From assembly GCF_003031585.1 (NCBI RefSeq), contig NZ_PWAA01000022.1, forward strand, positions 186,001 through 250,000: a stretch of 64,000 nt of DNA, given 5' to 3'. Positions 14,870 to 23,437 of the stretch are shown one piece after another. Each line of letters starts with the position of its first letter. The first letter of the stretch is position 1. Source of the DNA: Thalassobius sp. I31.1. Its GTDB lineage: Bacteria > Pseudomonadota > Alphaproteobacteria > Rhodobacterales > Rhodobacteraceae. Below the pieces are notes generated by a model that was not told the origin of the DNA, did not search any database, and saw nothing but the letters and a program-made list of their open reading frames with translations. The position numbers and the translations under genes are program-made.

Positions 14870-15346
14870 TTATTGCGCCTGCAGTTCTTCCGGTGTCACA
14901 TCAGCGATGTCAGTCCAGTTGGTGTCTGCAGCGTTGATCAGGTTCGGAATGTCTTCAGACCAGCGTTCCTGAACAGCAGGGGACAGGTTCAGGTACAGGC
15001 GGTCATCAACGATTTTCCAGAGAGTTGGATCGCCGTCAAATTTGAAGCCCATCGCAGTACCGAATGCACAGTAGCCGCCGTATGCTGGTGCGTATGCTTC
15101 CGGATCAGCCTCAAAAGTTGCTTTGTGCTCTTCAGTGGCGAAACGGTAGGTTGCGCCGTTGTATTCCGCGCTGATGTTCCAGTCGCCTTTGGTTGGCTCG
15201 CCATCGGTGAAGTAAGCGACCGGGTCATAACCCTGCAGGGCCAGGCCGGTTGGGGTTGCGTTTACATCGGTGCCTGCTGCGAAAACAGAAGTGACCAGTG
15301 CGGCAGAGAGGGCGATGCCGGTTACGGCAGTTTTAATGAAGTTCAT
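14870..15346 (-). CDS. Exported YHS domain-containing protein
   Basis: 158 residues with a signal peptide (MNFIKTAVTGIALSAALVTSVFA, cut here to its core; cleavage after about residue 24). The mature part is a YHS domain: GYDPVAYFTDGEPTKGD, YRFATEEHKATFEADPEAY and APAYGGYCAFGTAMG, a module with conserved Tyr, His/Phe and Ser/Cys positions found in periplasmic proteins linked to metal handling. GAAAGG precedes the ATG at 15346. It lies upstream of the regulator operon on the same strand but has its own terminator. A regulator half-site sits 92 nt upstream of its start codon. Ligand unknown. Confidence 0.85.
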   Translation of the reverse strand: MNFIKTAVTGIALSAALVTSVFAAGTDVNATPTGLALQGYDPVAYFTDGEPTKGDWNISAEYNGATYRFATEEHKATFEADPEAYAPAYGGYCAFGTAMGFKFDGDPTLWKIVDDRLYLNLSPAVQERWSEDIPNLINAADTNWTDIADVTPEELQAQ

Positions 15347-15660
15347 AATGGACCTTTCTTTCATCTGACCCCGAAGGGCATATCTCGAACTCTGAACAAG
15401 ACGGTCGGGACAAGTGCCGTCTCATGCAGTGATATCTCATGACAGATCGGTTCACTTACAAGACAACTAAATGTGTATGTGCATGCGTGCGCAATATCTG
15501 CGCGCAAATGCGGAAAGACGTGATTTTGGTACATGTGAAATGCACAGGGGTCGCTTCACGCAGCTGTTTCCAGGCGATCCCCGGCATATTGGGGCAGGCC
15601 TGGTGATATTTTCAGGATGAACGGATTTTTTGGCCTCACATCAGCAGGACCTTTTATCTG
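15347..15660. other. Intergenic region between YHS gene and DUF805 gene
   Basis: No supported gene. It holds a CATGACAGA half-operator at 15438-15446, a 23-nt uninterrupted purine-pyrimidine alternation at 15471-15493 (Z-DNA-prone), a GC-rich GCGCAATATCTGCGCGC imperfect repeat right after it, and presumably the promoter of the YHS gene. Small forward frames in this stretch lack ribosome sites. Confidence 0.55.
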
Positions 15661-16563
15661 CTATTCAGGCTCTTTCTGACCCAATACCCGTTGCTTATAC
15701 AACGCGCGGACTTCTGCCTTGTCCCGGGCCACATCGGTCGCCGTCCGTTCTTTCTTTTCACCCGCCAGAAGCGCATAGGCCGCATAGGGGGTATGCCCTT
15801 TCTTTTCCTGTCCGGTTGCCGGATCTGCCTGCGGGGCCATCCTGAAGCTGCCTTCACTCCTCTTAGAAGGGCTGAGAACACCAGCCAGCCAGAGCGAACA
15901 GGTCAGCAGTGGAATAAGGCAGTACCCCGCAAAAATCGCCAGCCGGGCCTGGGCTGCCTGGGTGGCGAATTGTGCCGCAACACCCGGCTCCGCGATCGGC
16001 GTGAAGGCTGTCGCCTGGGGGATCTCGGGCAGGCTGAGCATGGCGATGCCATCAAGCACCAGATCAAACAGGTTCCCTTGTTGAAGTAGTGTTCCAAGGG
16101 CGAAGAACACTTCCCAGGCCATCTCTTTTGACGCCATCAGGGACATGGCCACAATCGCGGCTGTCATTACCGCAGGGTCATCAGCATCAGCAATTGTTGC
16201 GGTCAGCTTGGTGAACGCTGCAATGGCTGCGATGACACAGAAGCCGATGAACAGCGGGAACAGAGTATAAGGGGCAAAGGCCCATTTCGGACTGTAACCC
16301 GCATCCTGAAGACGCCGCATGGTGAGTGTGACACGGGGTATGAGCGTCAGAACAAAAACGGTGACTGCGCTGTAACTCAGGGGGGTAAGCGATGGTTTTT
16401 CACGATTTGCCAGCTGATCAATCACCAGGCCCATATCAAGCCAGAGCAAAAACAGCATGATGACCCAGATCAGGGGGAAGGCGATCCAGTATTCAGAACG
16501 GGATGCTTGCCCGAAAGGATTAAACCCCCGGAAAATGAAATTCTCAACGGCGGTGGCAAACAT
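15661..16563 (-). CDS. DUF805 family membrane protein
   Basis: 300 residues. The N-terminal IFRGFNPFGQASRSEYWIAFPLIW and RVTLTMRRLQDAGYSPKW segments are the two hallmarks of DUF805 (YhaH/YiaH-type) inner membrane proteins. Unlike the usual 110-150-residue members, this one has a long insertion and a C-terminal extension: about six hydrophobic segments and a basic, soluble tail (residues about 245-300, KERTATDVARDKAEVRALYKQ). No function is known for the family. It lies downstream of plsY on the same strand, separated by 79 nt. Confidence 0.82.
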   Translation of the reverse strand: MFATAVENFIFRGFNPFGQASRSEYWIAFPLIWVIMLFLLWLDMGLVIDQLANREKPSLTPLSYSAVTVFVLTLIPRVTLTMRRLQDAGYSPKWAFAPYTLFPLFIGFCVIAAIAAFTKLTATIADADDPAVMTAAIVAMSLMASKEMAWEVFFALGTLLQQGNLFDLVLDGIAMLSLPEIPQATAFTPIAEPGVAAQFATQAAQARLAIFAGYCLIPLLTCSLWLAGVLSPSKRSEGSFRMAPQADPATGQEKKGHTPYAAYALLAGEKKERTATDVARDKAEVRALYKQRVLGQKEPE

Positions 16564-16642
16564 CGACTGGTAACCTCAGAAATTAATATCATCTTAAGGT
16601 TGTTTCATCCGATTCTGAGGCAGAAATATGACCCTTCCGGAT

Positions 16643-17248
16643 TTATTTCTCACCGATCTTTGGTTCGGTTCCATTCTTCAGACGACGAATGTTTGGCGCG
16701 TGTTTGATATAGACCAGGATGGTCAGGATCAGGCCCAGCATCAGCATCTGGCCCTCAAAGCGCATGAACATCCACAGCGGGGCAGATGCAACGCTGATCA
16801 GGGCGGCCATAGATGAAATACGCAAGCCACCAGCGATGATCAGCCATGTGGCGCAACACAAAAGCCCGACCCAGAAATTCAGGGCCAGCATCAGGCCCAG
16901 GAAGGTCGCAACCCCTTTGCCGCCTTTGAACCTCAGCCAGATCGGGAAAAGATGGCCAAGAAAGGCACAAAGCCCTGCAAGCTGTGCCGCATCTTCGCCA
17001 AACACGGCGCGGGCAATCAGAACTGCGACGGCGCCTTTTCCGGCATCAAACAGCAGGGTCAGGGCGGCGGCTTTTTTGCTGCCGGTGCGTAGAACATTGG
17101 TTGTGCCGATATTGCCAGATCCGATGTCGCGCAGGTTGCCAAGGTTCATCATCCGGGTGACGACCAGACCAAAGGGAACCGATCCCAGCAGATAAGACAG
17201 CAGCCCGACCAGAATCAGCATGCTTTGGGATGTTTCAATAATAGGCAT
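16643..17248 (-). CDS. plsY: Glycerol-3-phosphate acyltransferase PlsY
   Basis: Integral membrane acyltransferase moving an acyl group from acyl-phosphate to glycerol 3-phosphate, the first step of phospholipid synthesis. 201 residues; the three conserved cytoplasmic motifs are present: SGNIGTTNVLRTG, GHLFPIWLRFKGGKGVAT and HAPNIRRLKNGTEPKIG. It begins 6 nt after the stop of the dihydroorotase-like gene and so is the last gene of the pyrB-led run. This pyrimidine/phospholipid linkage is common in alphaproteobacteria. Confidence 0.95.
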   Translation of the reverse strand: MPIIETSQSMLILVGLLSYLLGSVPFGLVVTRMMNLGNLRDIGSGNIGTTNVLRTGSKKAAALTLLFDAGKGAVAVLIARAVFGEDAAQLAGLCAFLGHLFPIWLRFKGGKGVATFLGLMLALNFWVGLLCCATWLIIAGGLRISSMAALISVASAPLWMFMRFEGQMLMLGLILTILVYIKHAPNIRRLKNGTEPKIGEK

Positions 17249-17254
17249 TGGCGA

Positions 17255-18532
17255 TCAGTCCTTTTGAAATACAGGTTGTCCGGCAACGAAACTCATCAAC
17301 ACTTTTCCCTGCATTCTTGCGCCGTCATAGGGGGTATTCTTGCTTTTTGACCGTAGCCTGAAACGATCCATTACAAAAGGTGCATCCGGATCAAAGAGAA
17401 CAAGATCCGCGGGTGCACCAGCACTCAGGCGTCCCGCGGCAAGGCCCAGACGTCTGGCCGGGGCAAGTGACATGGCCCGCCACAGCTGCGGCAGGGTCAG
17501 ATCGCCGGAATGATACAGACGCATGGCGGCAGGCAACAGGGTTTCAAGACCAACCGCGCCCGAGGCCGCTTCTTCATAGGGCAGGCGTTTGCTTTCTTCA
17601 TCCTGCGGTGTGTGGAAGGATGACAGCGTATCGATCAATCCACTGGCCACAGCTGCAATCATCGCTTTGCGGTCGTCTTCAGATCGCAGCGGTGGCTTAA
17701 GCTTAAAGAAAGTGCGGTAATCATCGACGTCAAATTCATTCAGCGTCAGATGGTGGATCGAGGTGCCGGCAGTGACATCCAGCCCGGCCTCTTTTGCACG
17801 TTTCAGCGCAGGCAGGGCGGCGGATGTGGACAGGCAATCCGCGTGATAGCGGGCTTTTGACATCTCAACCAGGGCCAGATCCCGTTCAAGCCCCATACGT
17901 TCGGCCATCGGGGAAACACCTGGCAAACCACGCAGGGAGGCAAATTTCCCACTGGTCACAGCCGCACCTTTGCTGAGGTCAGGTTCCTGTGGATGCGCCA
18001 TCACCAGCGCATTCAGGGGCCGGGCATAGGTCAGCGCGCGGGAAAACACCTTGGGATCGCGGATGACATGATCGCAATCGGTGAAACCAACCGCACCGGC
18101 ATCTTTCATAAAGCCCATTTCAACCATTTCACGCCCGTCGCGCCCTTTGGTCAGCGCGGCCATCTGCAACACATTCACAGGTGCAACTTCGCTTGCGCGG
18201 CGGCTGGCAAAACTCAGCGCTTCGGGCGTGTCCATCGCGGGCGTTGTGTCGGGGCGCGTCACCATGGTTGTGACACCACCGGCCGCAGCGGCAAGCCCTG
18301 CCGTGCGATAGCTTTCCTTGTGACGTTCACCCGGTTCGCCGATCTTAACGCCAATGTCGATAATCCCAGGTGCCAGACATTTGCCCTGACAGTCGATCTG
18401 CGTGTCCGCCCCATGGGGATCAGTCTCGCCGCTGACAGCTGCAATGATGCCATCTTCAATCAGCAGAGATCCGGTTGTTTCGGTGCCGGCTTCGGGATCA
18501 ATCAGGCGGGCATTTGTCAGCAGTGTTTTCAT
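17255..18532 (-). CDS. pyrC: Dihydroorotase homologue lacking metal ligands (PyrX-like)
   Basis: 425 residues of the amidohydrolase fold, clearly related to type I dihydroorotase and normally annotated pyrC. However, the HxH metal motif expected in DxHxHxREPG reads DIGVKIGEPG (Gly61 and Lys63 replace the histidines), and the catalytic Asp in IDxIATDHAPH is Phe306 (IDTLSSFHTPQ). The IHHLTL and LKPPLR segments are retained. By analogy with Pseudomonas PyrC' (PyrX), it is probably a non-catalytic partner that supports aspartate transcarbamoylase assembly; an active dihydroorotase should lie elsewhere in the genome. The gene sits in the pyrB operon, coupled by a 4-nt overlap to the gene before it. 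Confidence 0.85.
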   Translation of the reverse strand: MKTLLTNARLIDPEAGTETTGSLLIEDGIIAAVSGETDPHGADTQIDCQGKCLAPGIIDIGVKIGEPGERHKESYRTAGLAAAAGGVTTMVTRPDTTPAMDTPEALSFASRRASEVAPVNVLQMAALTKGRDGREMVEMGFMKDAGAVGFTDCDHVIRDPKVFSRALTYARPLNALVMAHPQEPDLSKGAAVTSGKFASLRGLPGVSPMAERMGLERDLALVEMSKARYHADCLSTSAALPALKRAKEAGLDVTAGTSIHHLTLNEFDVDDYRTFFKLKPPLRSEDDRKAMIAAVASGLIDTLSSFHTPQDEESKRLPYEEAASGAVGLETLLPAAMRLYHSGDLTLPQLWRAMSLAPARRLGLAAGRLSAGAPADLVLFDPDAPFVMDRFRLRSKSKNTPYDGARMQGKVLMSFVAGQPVFQKD

Positions 18533-19002
18533 GTTTCTGTCCCGTTGGATGTCTGAAGTGCTGCCTTTACCCGTGCCTCTTCGATCTGACGCACGATGTC
18601 CTTCGGATCTGCCTGAAAGCGGATCAGATGTTTCAGCCCGCTGCGGGTGATGATCTGTGCGGCGCTGCCCAGGGTTTTGACTTCGCGGATTTCGGTCAGA
18701 TCTGCAATGCGTTCCTGTGGGCCCATCGCACGCTGATTGGTCAGATCCCAGCGGGCTTTCAGATCGTCAGACGCCAGATAAAACCCGCGTACAGCCACCG
18801 CAAAGACCGCCCCGACAGCGCCGGTCCAGAAATGCGGGTTCCCCATCAGCCACAGCACGCCCATGCCCAGAATGATCCCAAGCACCGCCAGCCAGATGTG
18901 ATCGCGGATATAAATGCGTTTGTCCGCGTAAAAGCTGGTGACCACATGTTCCCCGTCATTCAGGGCGGCGGTGGGTTCAAGGCTGCGGTATAAGGAGTTC
19001 AT
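18529..19002 (-). CDS. Small membrane protein with PH-like domain, pyr operon (second)
   Basis: 157 residues: a short N-terminal segment, two close transmembrane helices at about residues 36-72 (IWLAVLGIILGMGVLWLMG, FWTGAVGAVFAVAVRGFYL) and a C-terminal domain with the pattern WDLTNQRAMGPQERIADLTEIREV, resembling bacterial PH (YdbT/bPH2) modules, then a charged helix. It overlaps both neighbours by 4 nt (ATGA), so it is embedded in the pyrB operon. It resembles the preceding gene in architecture. Function unknown. Confidence 0.75.
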   Translation of the reverse strand: MNSLYRSLEPTAALNDGEHVVTSFYADKRIYIRDHIWLAVLGIILGMGVLWLMGNPHFWTGAVGAVFAVAVRGFYLASDDLKARWDLTNQRAMGPQERIADLTEIREVKTLGSAAQIITRSGLKHLIRFQADPKDIVRQIEEARVKAALQTSNGTET

Positions 19003-19478
19003 GTTGTGCTCTTCATCTGTCGGTGTATGCTGAGGATCCAGGCGCGGGTCTGGCGAGGTTTCCAGACGTAATCAAGGCGATGTTTTGTGCCGTCTTTGCA
19101 GTACAGCGTCATGCTCCACCAAAACCGGACTGCAATGTAATCAATATCCTCCATATCAATCACATGTTCCACATAGGGTGTTCCGATCAGGATCCGGAAG
19201 GGCGTGACATACCAGCGGTTGCGCAGGTTCATGAGCCAGGAGAATTCGATTTCTCCGCTGCCTTTCAGCCAGGCTGTAAACGCAAACAGAATGACGAAAA
19301 CAGCCAGCCCGGCCAGTATCGCCTGCAACAGGCCTTGCGGCAGATAAAGCCAGCAGCCGAACGTCATGGCGCACACCAACATAATACCATGGGGAATGGC
19401 AAAGGCCTTTAGTGTCGGCCGAAGCGTCACCAGCAGCCTTTCATCCTCGGGCAGCTCAGGCGTATACGGCTTGTTCAT
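18999..19478 (-). CDS. Small membrane protein with PH-like domain, pyr operon (first)
   Basis: 159 residues with two transmembrane helices at about 28-70 ([39 protein letters not shown]) and a C-terminal beta-rich domain ([39 protein letters not shown]) with PH-like periodicity. Its start lies 23 nt inside the 3' end of pyrB, and its stop overlaps the next gene by 4 nt. The two PH-like proteins probably act together. I recall them between pyrB and pyrC in Rhodobacterales, with no known function. Confidence 0.75.
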   Translation of the reverse strand: MNKPYTPELPEDERLLVTLRPTLKAFAIPHGIMLVCAMTFGCWLYLPQGLLQAILAGLAVFVILFAFTAWLKGSGEIEFSWLMNLRNRWYVTPFRILIGTPYVEHVIDMEDIDYIAVRFWWSMTLYCKDGTKHRLDYVWKPRQTRAWILSIHRQMKSTT

Positions 19479-20415
19479 CCTCTGACCCTGTTTTCAGATT
19501 ACGTGCCAACAGATCCATCGCGGCCATGCGCACAGCCACACCCATTTCGACCTGTTCCTGAATGACGGACCGATTGATGTCATCGGCGATCGTGCCGTCA
19601 ATTTCCACACCGCGGTTCATGGGGCCGGGGTGCATGACGATGGCATCCTCTTTGGCGTAAGAGAGTTTCTCAGCGTCCAGACCATAGCGGTGGTAATATT
19701 CGCGTTCCGACGGAATAAAGCCGCCATCCATACGTTCCCGTTGCAGACGCAGCATCATCACGACATCCACGTCTTTCAGCCCTTCACGCATGTCATCATA
19801 AACCTCAACGCCAAGCTCTTTCACCTCTGATGGCATCAGGGTGGGCGGGCCAACAAGGCGCACGCGGTTTTCCATTTTGCCCAGCAAAAGAATGTTGGAA
19901 CGTGCCACGCGCGAATGGGCGATGTCGCCACAGATCGCAACAGACAGACGATGCAGCCGGCCTTTCTTGCGGCGGATTGTCAGGGCGTCCAGCAGGGCCT
20001 GGGTCGGATGTTCGTGCTTGCCGTCACCGGCATTCAGGACCGCGCAATTCACCTTGGATGCCAGCAGGTTCACCGCCCCGGAATGCGGATGACGCACCAC
20101 CAGAATATCCGGATGCATCGCGTTCAGCGTCAGCGCCGTATCAATCAGGGTTTCACCCTTTTTGATGGAAGAGGCCTGCATCGCCATATTCATCACATCC
20201 GCGCCCAGACGTTTGCCTGCGATCTCAAAACTTGCCTGCGTGCGGGTTGAGTTTTCAAAGAACATATTGATCTGGGTCAGCCCGGCCAAAGCATCAGAAT
20301 GCTTCACCTGACGCCGGTTCAGATCCACATATTGATCGGCCAGATCAAGAATGGTGGTGATTTCATCCGGGGCGAGATTTTCAATCCCCAGCAGATGTTT
20401 TGCGCGGATGGTCAT
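19456..20415 (-). CDS. pyrB: Aspartate carbamoyltransferase catalytic subunit
   Basis: Second enzyme of de novo pyrimidine synthesis, condensing carbamoyl phosphate and aspartate. 319 residues from the ATG at 20415 ([14 protein letters not shown]). Carbamoyl phosphate loop [38 protein letters not shown] and the C-terminal [11 protein letters not shown] are present. The usual STRTR reads STRTQ, as I recall for other alphaproteobacteria. The frame stays open upstream to 21312 but that is the antisense of the glycosylase gene. No pyrI regulatory subunit is nearby; the adjacent inactive dihydroorotase homologue may take a structural role. Confidence 0.95.
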   Translation of the reverse strand: MTIRAKHLLGIENLAPDEITTILDLADQYVDLNRRQVKHSDALAGLTQINMFFENSTRTQASFEIAGKRLGADVMNMAMQASSIKKGETLIDTALTLNAMHPDILVVRHPHSGAVNLLASKVNCAVLNAGDGKHEHPTQALLDALTIRRKKGRLHRLSVAICGDIAHSRVARSNILLLGKMENRVRLVGPPTLMPSEVKELGVEVYDDMREGLKDVDVVMMLRLQRERMDGGFIPSEREYYHRYGLDAEKLSYAKEDAIVMHPGPMNRGVEIDGTIADDINRSVIQEQVEMGVAVRMAAMDLLARNLKTGSEDEQAVYA

Positions 20416-20559
20416 GCGAACTCCATCATGATTTTCCTGCTTATAAGGGCGAGAGGGCACATGGGGCAAGAGGGCGCGCTCATCCATCCTGACGGATGTC
20501 TTCGCTCTGTGCTGAAATGGCCGGTTTCCTTCCCGGAAGGGGTCGCGTAATCTTGGGCT

Positions 20560-21348
20560 ATGATGCTCGAATCTATGGATCACTGGCAATTGCGCGCGGC
20601 CCTTGAATGGCAGGCCGAACTGGGGGCGGATGAAGCCTGCCTGGAAGCACCGGTGAATCGATATGAAATGCCTGCAAAACCGGCGGCTGCTGCAAAACCA
20701 GCGCAAGCGCCGCAACAGGTTGTTCATCTTCATGAAGAAGTTGGCCCTGATCCGGTTGCAGAAGCAAAATCCGCCGCCGCGCGTGCCCCGGATCTGGCGG
20801 CACTTGAAGTTGCATTGGCTGCGTTTGAACATTGTGAACTGAAGCTGGGCGCACGTAATCTGGTATTCTCCGATGGCAATGCCGCCGCCCGCCTGATGGT
20901 GATTGGCGAAGCGCCGGGCCGGGATGAGGATCGGGCTGGGAAACCTTTTGTCGGTGCCGCCGGGCAGCTTCTGGATAAAATGCTGGGCGCGATTGATATG
21001 GCCCGTGATGCGACCGACGCGCAGCAAGCCGTCTATATCACCAATATCCTGCCCTGGCGTCCGCCGCAGAATCGTGATCCCCTGCCGGAAGAAATCGACA
21101 TGATGCGCCCGTTTATTCAGCGCCATATCGAACTGATCGCGCCGGATGTGATCATTCTGATGGGCAATATCGCCTGTGACGCATTGCTTGGCAAACGCGG
21201 CATCACACGGCTGCGCGGCACCTGGGCGCAGGCCCATGATATTCCTGTCATGCCGATGTTCCACCCGGCTTACCTTTTGCGCACCCCTGCCGCCAAACGC
21301 GAAGCCTGGCATGACCTTCTGGAAATTCAGGCGAAACTCAGATCATAA
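20560..21348 (+). CDS. Uracil-DNA glycosylase, family 4-like
   Basis: Removes uracil from DNA to start base excision repair. 262 residues: an Ala/Pro-rich N-terminal extension (to about residue 80), then the glycosylase fold with [17 protein letters not shown] (motif A), [19 protein letters not shown] and the [15 protein letters not shown] motif near the C-terminus. Family 4 enzymes normally hold a [4Fe-4S] cluster with four Cys; here only Cys92 (FEHCELK) of the usual CxxC remains, and the two later positions are Leu/Pro and Met. The start may be 20560 or, equally, the ATG at 20575 ([12 protein letters not shown]). moaB follows 11 nt later. Confidence 0.9.
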   Translation: MMLESMDHWQLRAALEWQAELGADEACLEAPVNRYEMPAKPAAAAKPAQAPQQVVHLHEEVGPDPVAEAKSAAARAPDLAALEVALAAFEHCELKLGARNLVFSDGNAAARLMVIGEAPGRDEDRAGKPFVGAAGQLLDKMLGAIDMARDATDAQQAVYITNILPWRPPQNRDPLPEEIDMMRPFIQRHIELIAPDVIILMGNIACDALLGKRGITRLRGTWAQAHDIPVMPMFHPAYLLRTPAAKREAWHDLLEIQAKLRS

Positions 21349-21359
21349 CAGAGGCCCAA

Positions 21360-21890
21360 ATGTCCGACCGTGAATTCATCCCCACCCGTGTCGCAATTCT
21401 GACGGTGTCTGACAGCCGCTCGCTTGCGGAAGATAAATCCGGCGACACCCTGGTGAACCGTCTGGAAAGCGCCGGGCATATTCTGGCCGCGCGCGATATT
21501 ATCCCGGATGAACGGGCTGACATTTCTGCGCAACTGCGCACCTGGTGTGATGATCCTGAGATTGACGTGGTGATTTCTACCGGCGGCACAGGCCTGACAG
21601 GGCGCGATGTCACCGTTGAGGCCCACCGCGATATCTATGAAAAAGAGATCGAAGCTTTCGGCACGCTTTTCACCATGGTTTCGATCAAAAAGATCGGCAC
21701 ATCTGCCGTGCAAAGCCGCGCGACCGGTGGTGTCTGCAATGGCACCTATCTGTTTGCACTGCCCGGCAGTCCTGGTGCCTGTAAGGATGGCTGGGATGAA
21801 ATCCTGCAGCATCAGCTTGATTACCGCCATGTGCCCTGTAACTTTGTCGAAATTTTTCCACGTCTCACCGAAAGTGAGCGACGGAAATAA
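21360..21890 (+). CDS. moaB: Molybdenum cofactor biosynthesis protein MoaB
   Basis: 176 residues of the MoaB/Mog family, which adenylates molybdopterin ahead of molybdate insertion by MoeA. The MPT-binding signature is clear: DVVISTGGTGLTGRDVTVEA, followed by FTMVSIKKIGTSAVQSRATGG and LFALPGSPGACKDGWDEI. It follows the glycosylase gene by 11 nt and is probably co-transcribed. It is one of three separate Moco loci in this window. Confidence 0.94.
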   Translation: MSDREFIPTRVAILTVSDSRSLAEDKSGDTLVNRLESAGHILAARDIIPDERADISAQLRTWCDDPEIDVVISTGGTGLTGRDVTVEAHRDIYEKEIEAFGTLFTMVSIKKIGTSAVQSRATGGVCNGTYLFALPGSPGACKDGWDEILQHQLDYRHVPCNFVEIFPRLTESERRK

Positions 21891-21979
21891 AGCTGGCCAA
21901 CGTATAACAGTGTAATACAGTTGATCTATGACCCGTGCGGGCCGTTCGCGCGGGGTTTTGCCACGTCGGAAGGATTCCC

Positions 21980-23434
21980 ATGCGGTTTCTCACACGTAGC
22001 CTGACCGGGCTTTTTATTCTTGCGCTGACCCTTGGTCTGCTGGCCATGTCTGTGCTGACCGTGCTTTCAGCACTTTCGTCACGCGGCGAAGGTCGTGAAT
22101 ATGGGGCCGGGTCGCGCGAACGCGTGTTTTCCGTCAATGTCATCACGCCTGAGGCACAGGATCTGCATCCTGAACTGACGCTTTTTGGTGAAATCCGCGC
22201 GCGCCGCAGTCTTGAACTGCGCGCAGCAACGGCGGGCCGGGTGATTGAACTGGCCGATAATTTTGTCGATGGCGGTGTTGTGCAGGCAGGTCAGCTTCTG
22301 GCACGGGTCGATCCGGCAGAGGCACGATCAGCGCTGGACGGTGCGTTGAACAGTCAGGCCGAAGCACAGGCAAATCTGCGGGATGCGGAACGTTCCCTGG
22401 TGCTTGCGCAGGATGACCTGACCGCATCAGAGGCCCAGCGCGATCTGCGTGAGGCCGCGCTTTCACGTCAACGGGATCTTCTGGCCCGGGGTGCGGGGAC
22501 AGCGGCCAGTGTGGAAACCGCTGAACTTGCGGGATCTCAGGCGGTGCAGGCTGTGGTGTCCCGTCGCCTGTCCCTGGCCCAGGCTGAGGCCCGGCTTGAT
22601 CAGGCGAAAACCGGGTTGGCGCGCCAGGAACTGGCGGTTGCGGACACCGAACGCCGTCTGAAAGATACTGAGGTATTCGCAGAATTCACCGGAACCCTGG
22701 GCGAGGTTTCCGTGGTTCAGGGCGGGCTTTTGTCAAGGAATGAACGCTTGGCAACACTGACCGATGCGTCAGAACTTGAGGTGTCCTTTCGCACATCCAC
22801 CGCGCAATACAGCCGGCTTCTGGATGACAGGGGGGCATTGAACAACCTGCCTGTAACCGTCACCCTGGATGTGCTTGGCGTTGATCTGACCAGCACCGGG
22901 CGTGTGACCCGCGAAAGCGGCACCGTGGGGGCCGGACAAACCGGGCGCTTGTTGTTTGCCCGGGTTGAAACCACCGCAGGGTTCCGCCCCGGTGACTTTG
23001 TCACGGTGAAACTGCAAGAACCTCAGTTGCAGAATGTCGCCCTGCTGCCCGCCACCGCCTGGGATGCGGATGGCACGGTGCTGGCGGTGAATGATGAAAA
23101 CCGTCTGCTGTCGCTGCCTGCGCAACTTTTGCGCCGTCAGGGCAATGATGTGATCGTTGCGGCAGACGGCCTGGCCGGGCAACGCATTGTTGCGGAACGT
23201 TCGCCCTTGCTGGGCGCGGGCATTCTTGTGCGTCCGATTGATCCGAATGCGCCTGAGGTGCAGGAAGACGAACTGATCGAGCTGAGTGATGATCGCCGCG
23301 CGGCGCTGATTGCCTTTGTGCAGGCGAATGAACGTATGCCGGATGCGGCGCGGTCCCGGGTTCTGAACCAGCTTGCGGAACCCCGCGTGCCCGCCCGTGT
23401 GGTGGAACGCATTGAATCCCGTATGGGGGGCTGA
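21980..23434 (+). CDS. RND efflux periplasmic adaptor subunit
   Basis: 484-residue membrane fusion protein (HlyD/AcrA type). The N-terminal signal-anchor (residues about 5-30, LTGLFILALTLGLLAMSVLT) is followed by the lipoyl-like barrel half (GEIRARRSLELRAATAGRV), a long alpha-hairpin (about 110-230, with AEAQANLRDAERSLVLAQDD), the second lipoyl half (VFAEFTGTLGEVSVVQGG) and the beta-barrel. The C-terminus carries an unusual extra helix (RRAALIAFVQANERMPDAAR). Start at 21980 is preceded by GGAAGG. The pump gene follows 3 nt after the stop. No outer membrane channel gene is adjacent, so a shared TolC-like protein is likely. Confidence 0.92.
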   Translation: MRFLTRSLTGLFILALTLGLLAMSVLTVLSALSSRGEGREYGAGSRERVFSVNVITPEAQDLHPELTLFGEIRARRSLELRAATAGRVIELADNFVDGGVVQAGQLLARVDPAEARSALDGALNSQAEAQANLRDAERSLVLAQDDLTASEAQRDLREAALSRQRDLLARGAGTAASVETAELAGSQAVQAVVSRRLSLAQAEARLDQAKTGLARQELAVADTERRLKDTEVFAEFTGTLGEVSVVQGGLLSRNERLATLTDASELEVSFRTSTAQYSRLLDDRGALNNLPVTVTLDVLGVDLTSTGRVTRESGTVGAGQTGRLLFARVETTAGFRPGDFVTVKLQEPQLQNVALLPATAWDADGTVLAVNDENRLLSLPAQLLRRQGNDVIVAADGLAGQRIVAERSPLLGAGILVRPIDPNAPEVQEDELIELSDDRRAALIAFVQANERMPDAARSRVLNQLAEPRVPARVVERIESRMGG

Positions 23435-23437
23435 TCC

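Noticed and set aside
19456-21312. Open frame extending pyrB upstream to 618 codons
   Set aside because: The extra part is antisense to the uracil-DNA glycosylase gene and has no homology-like content; pyrB starts normally at 20415.
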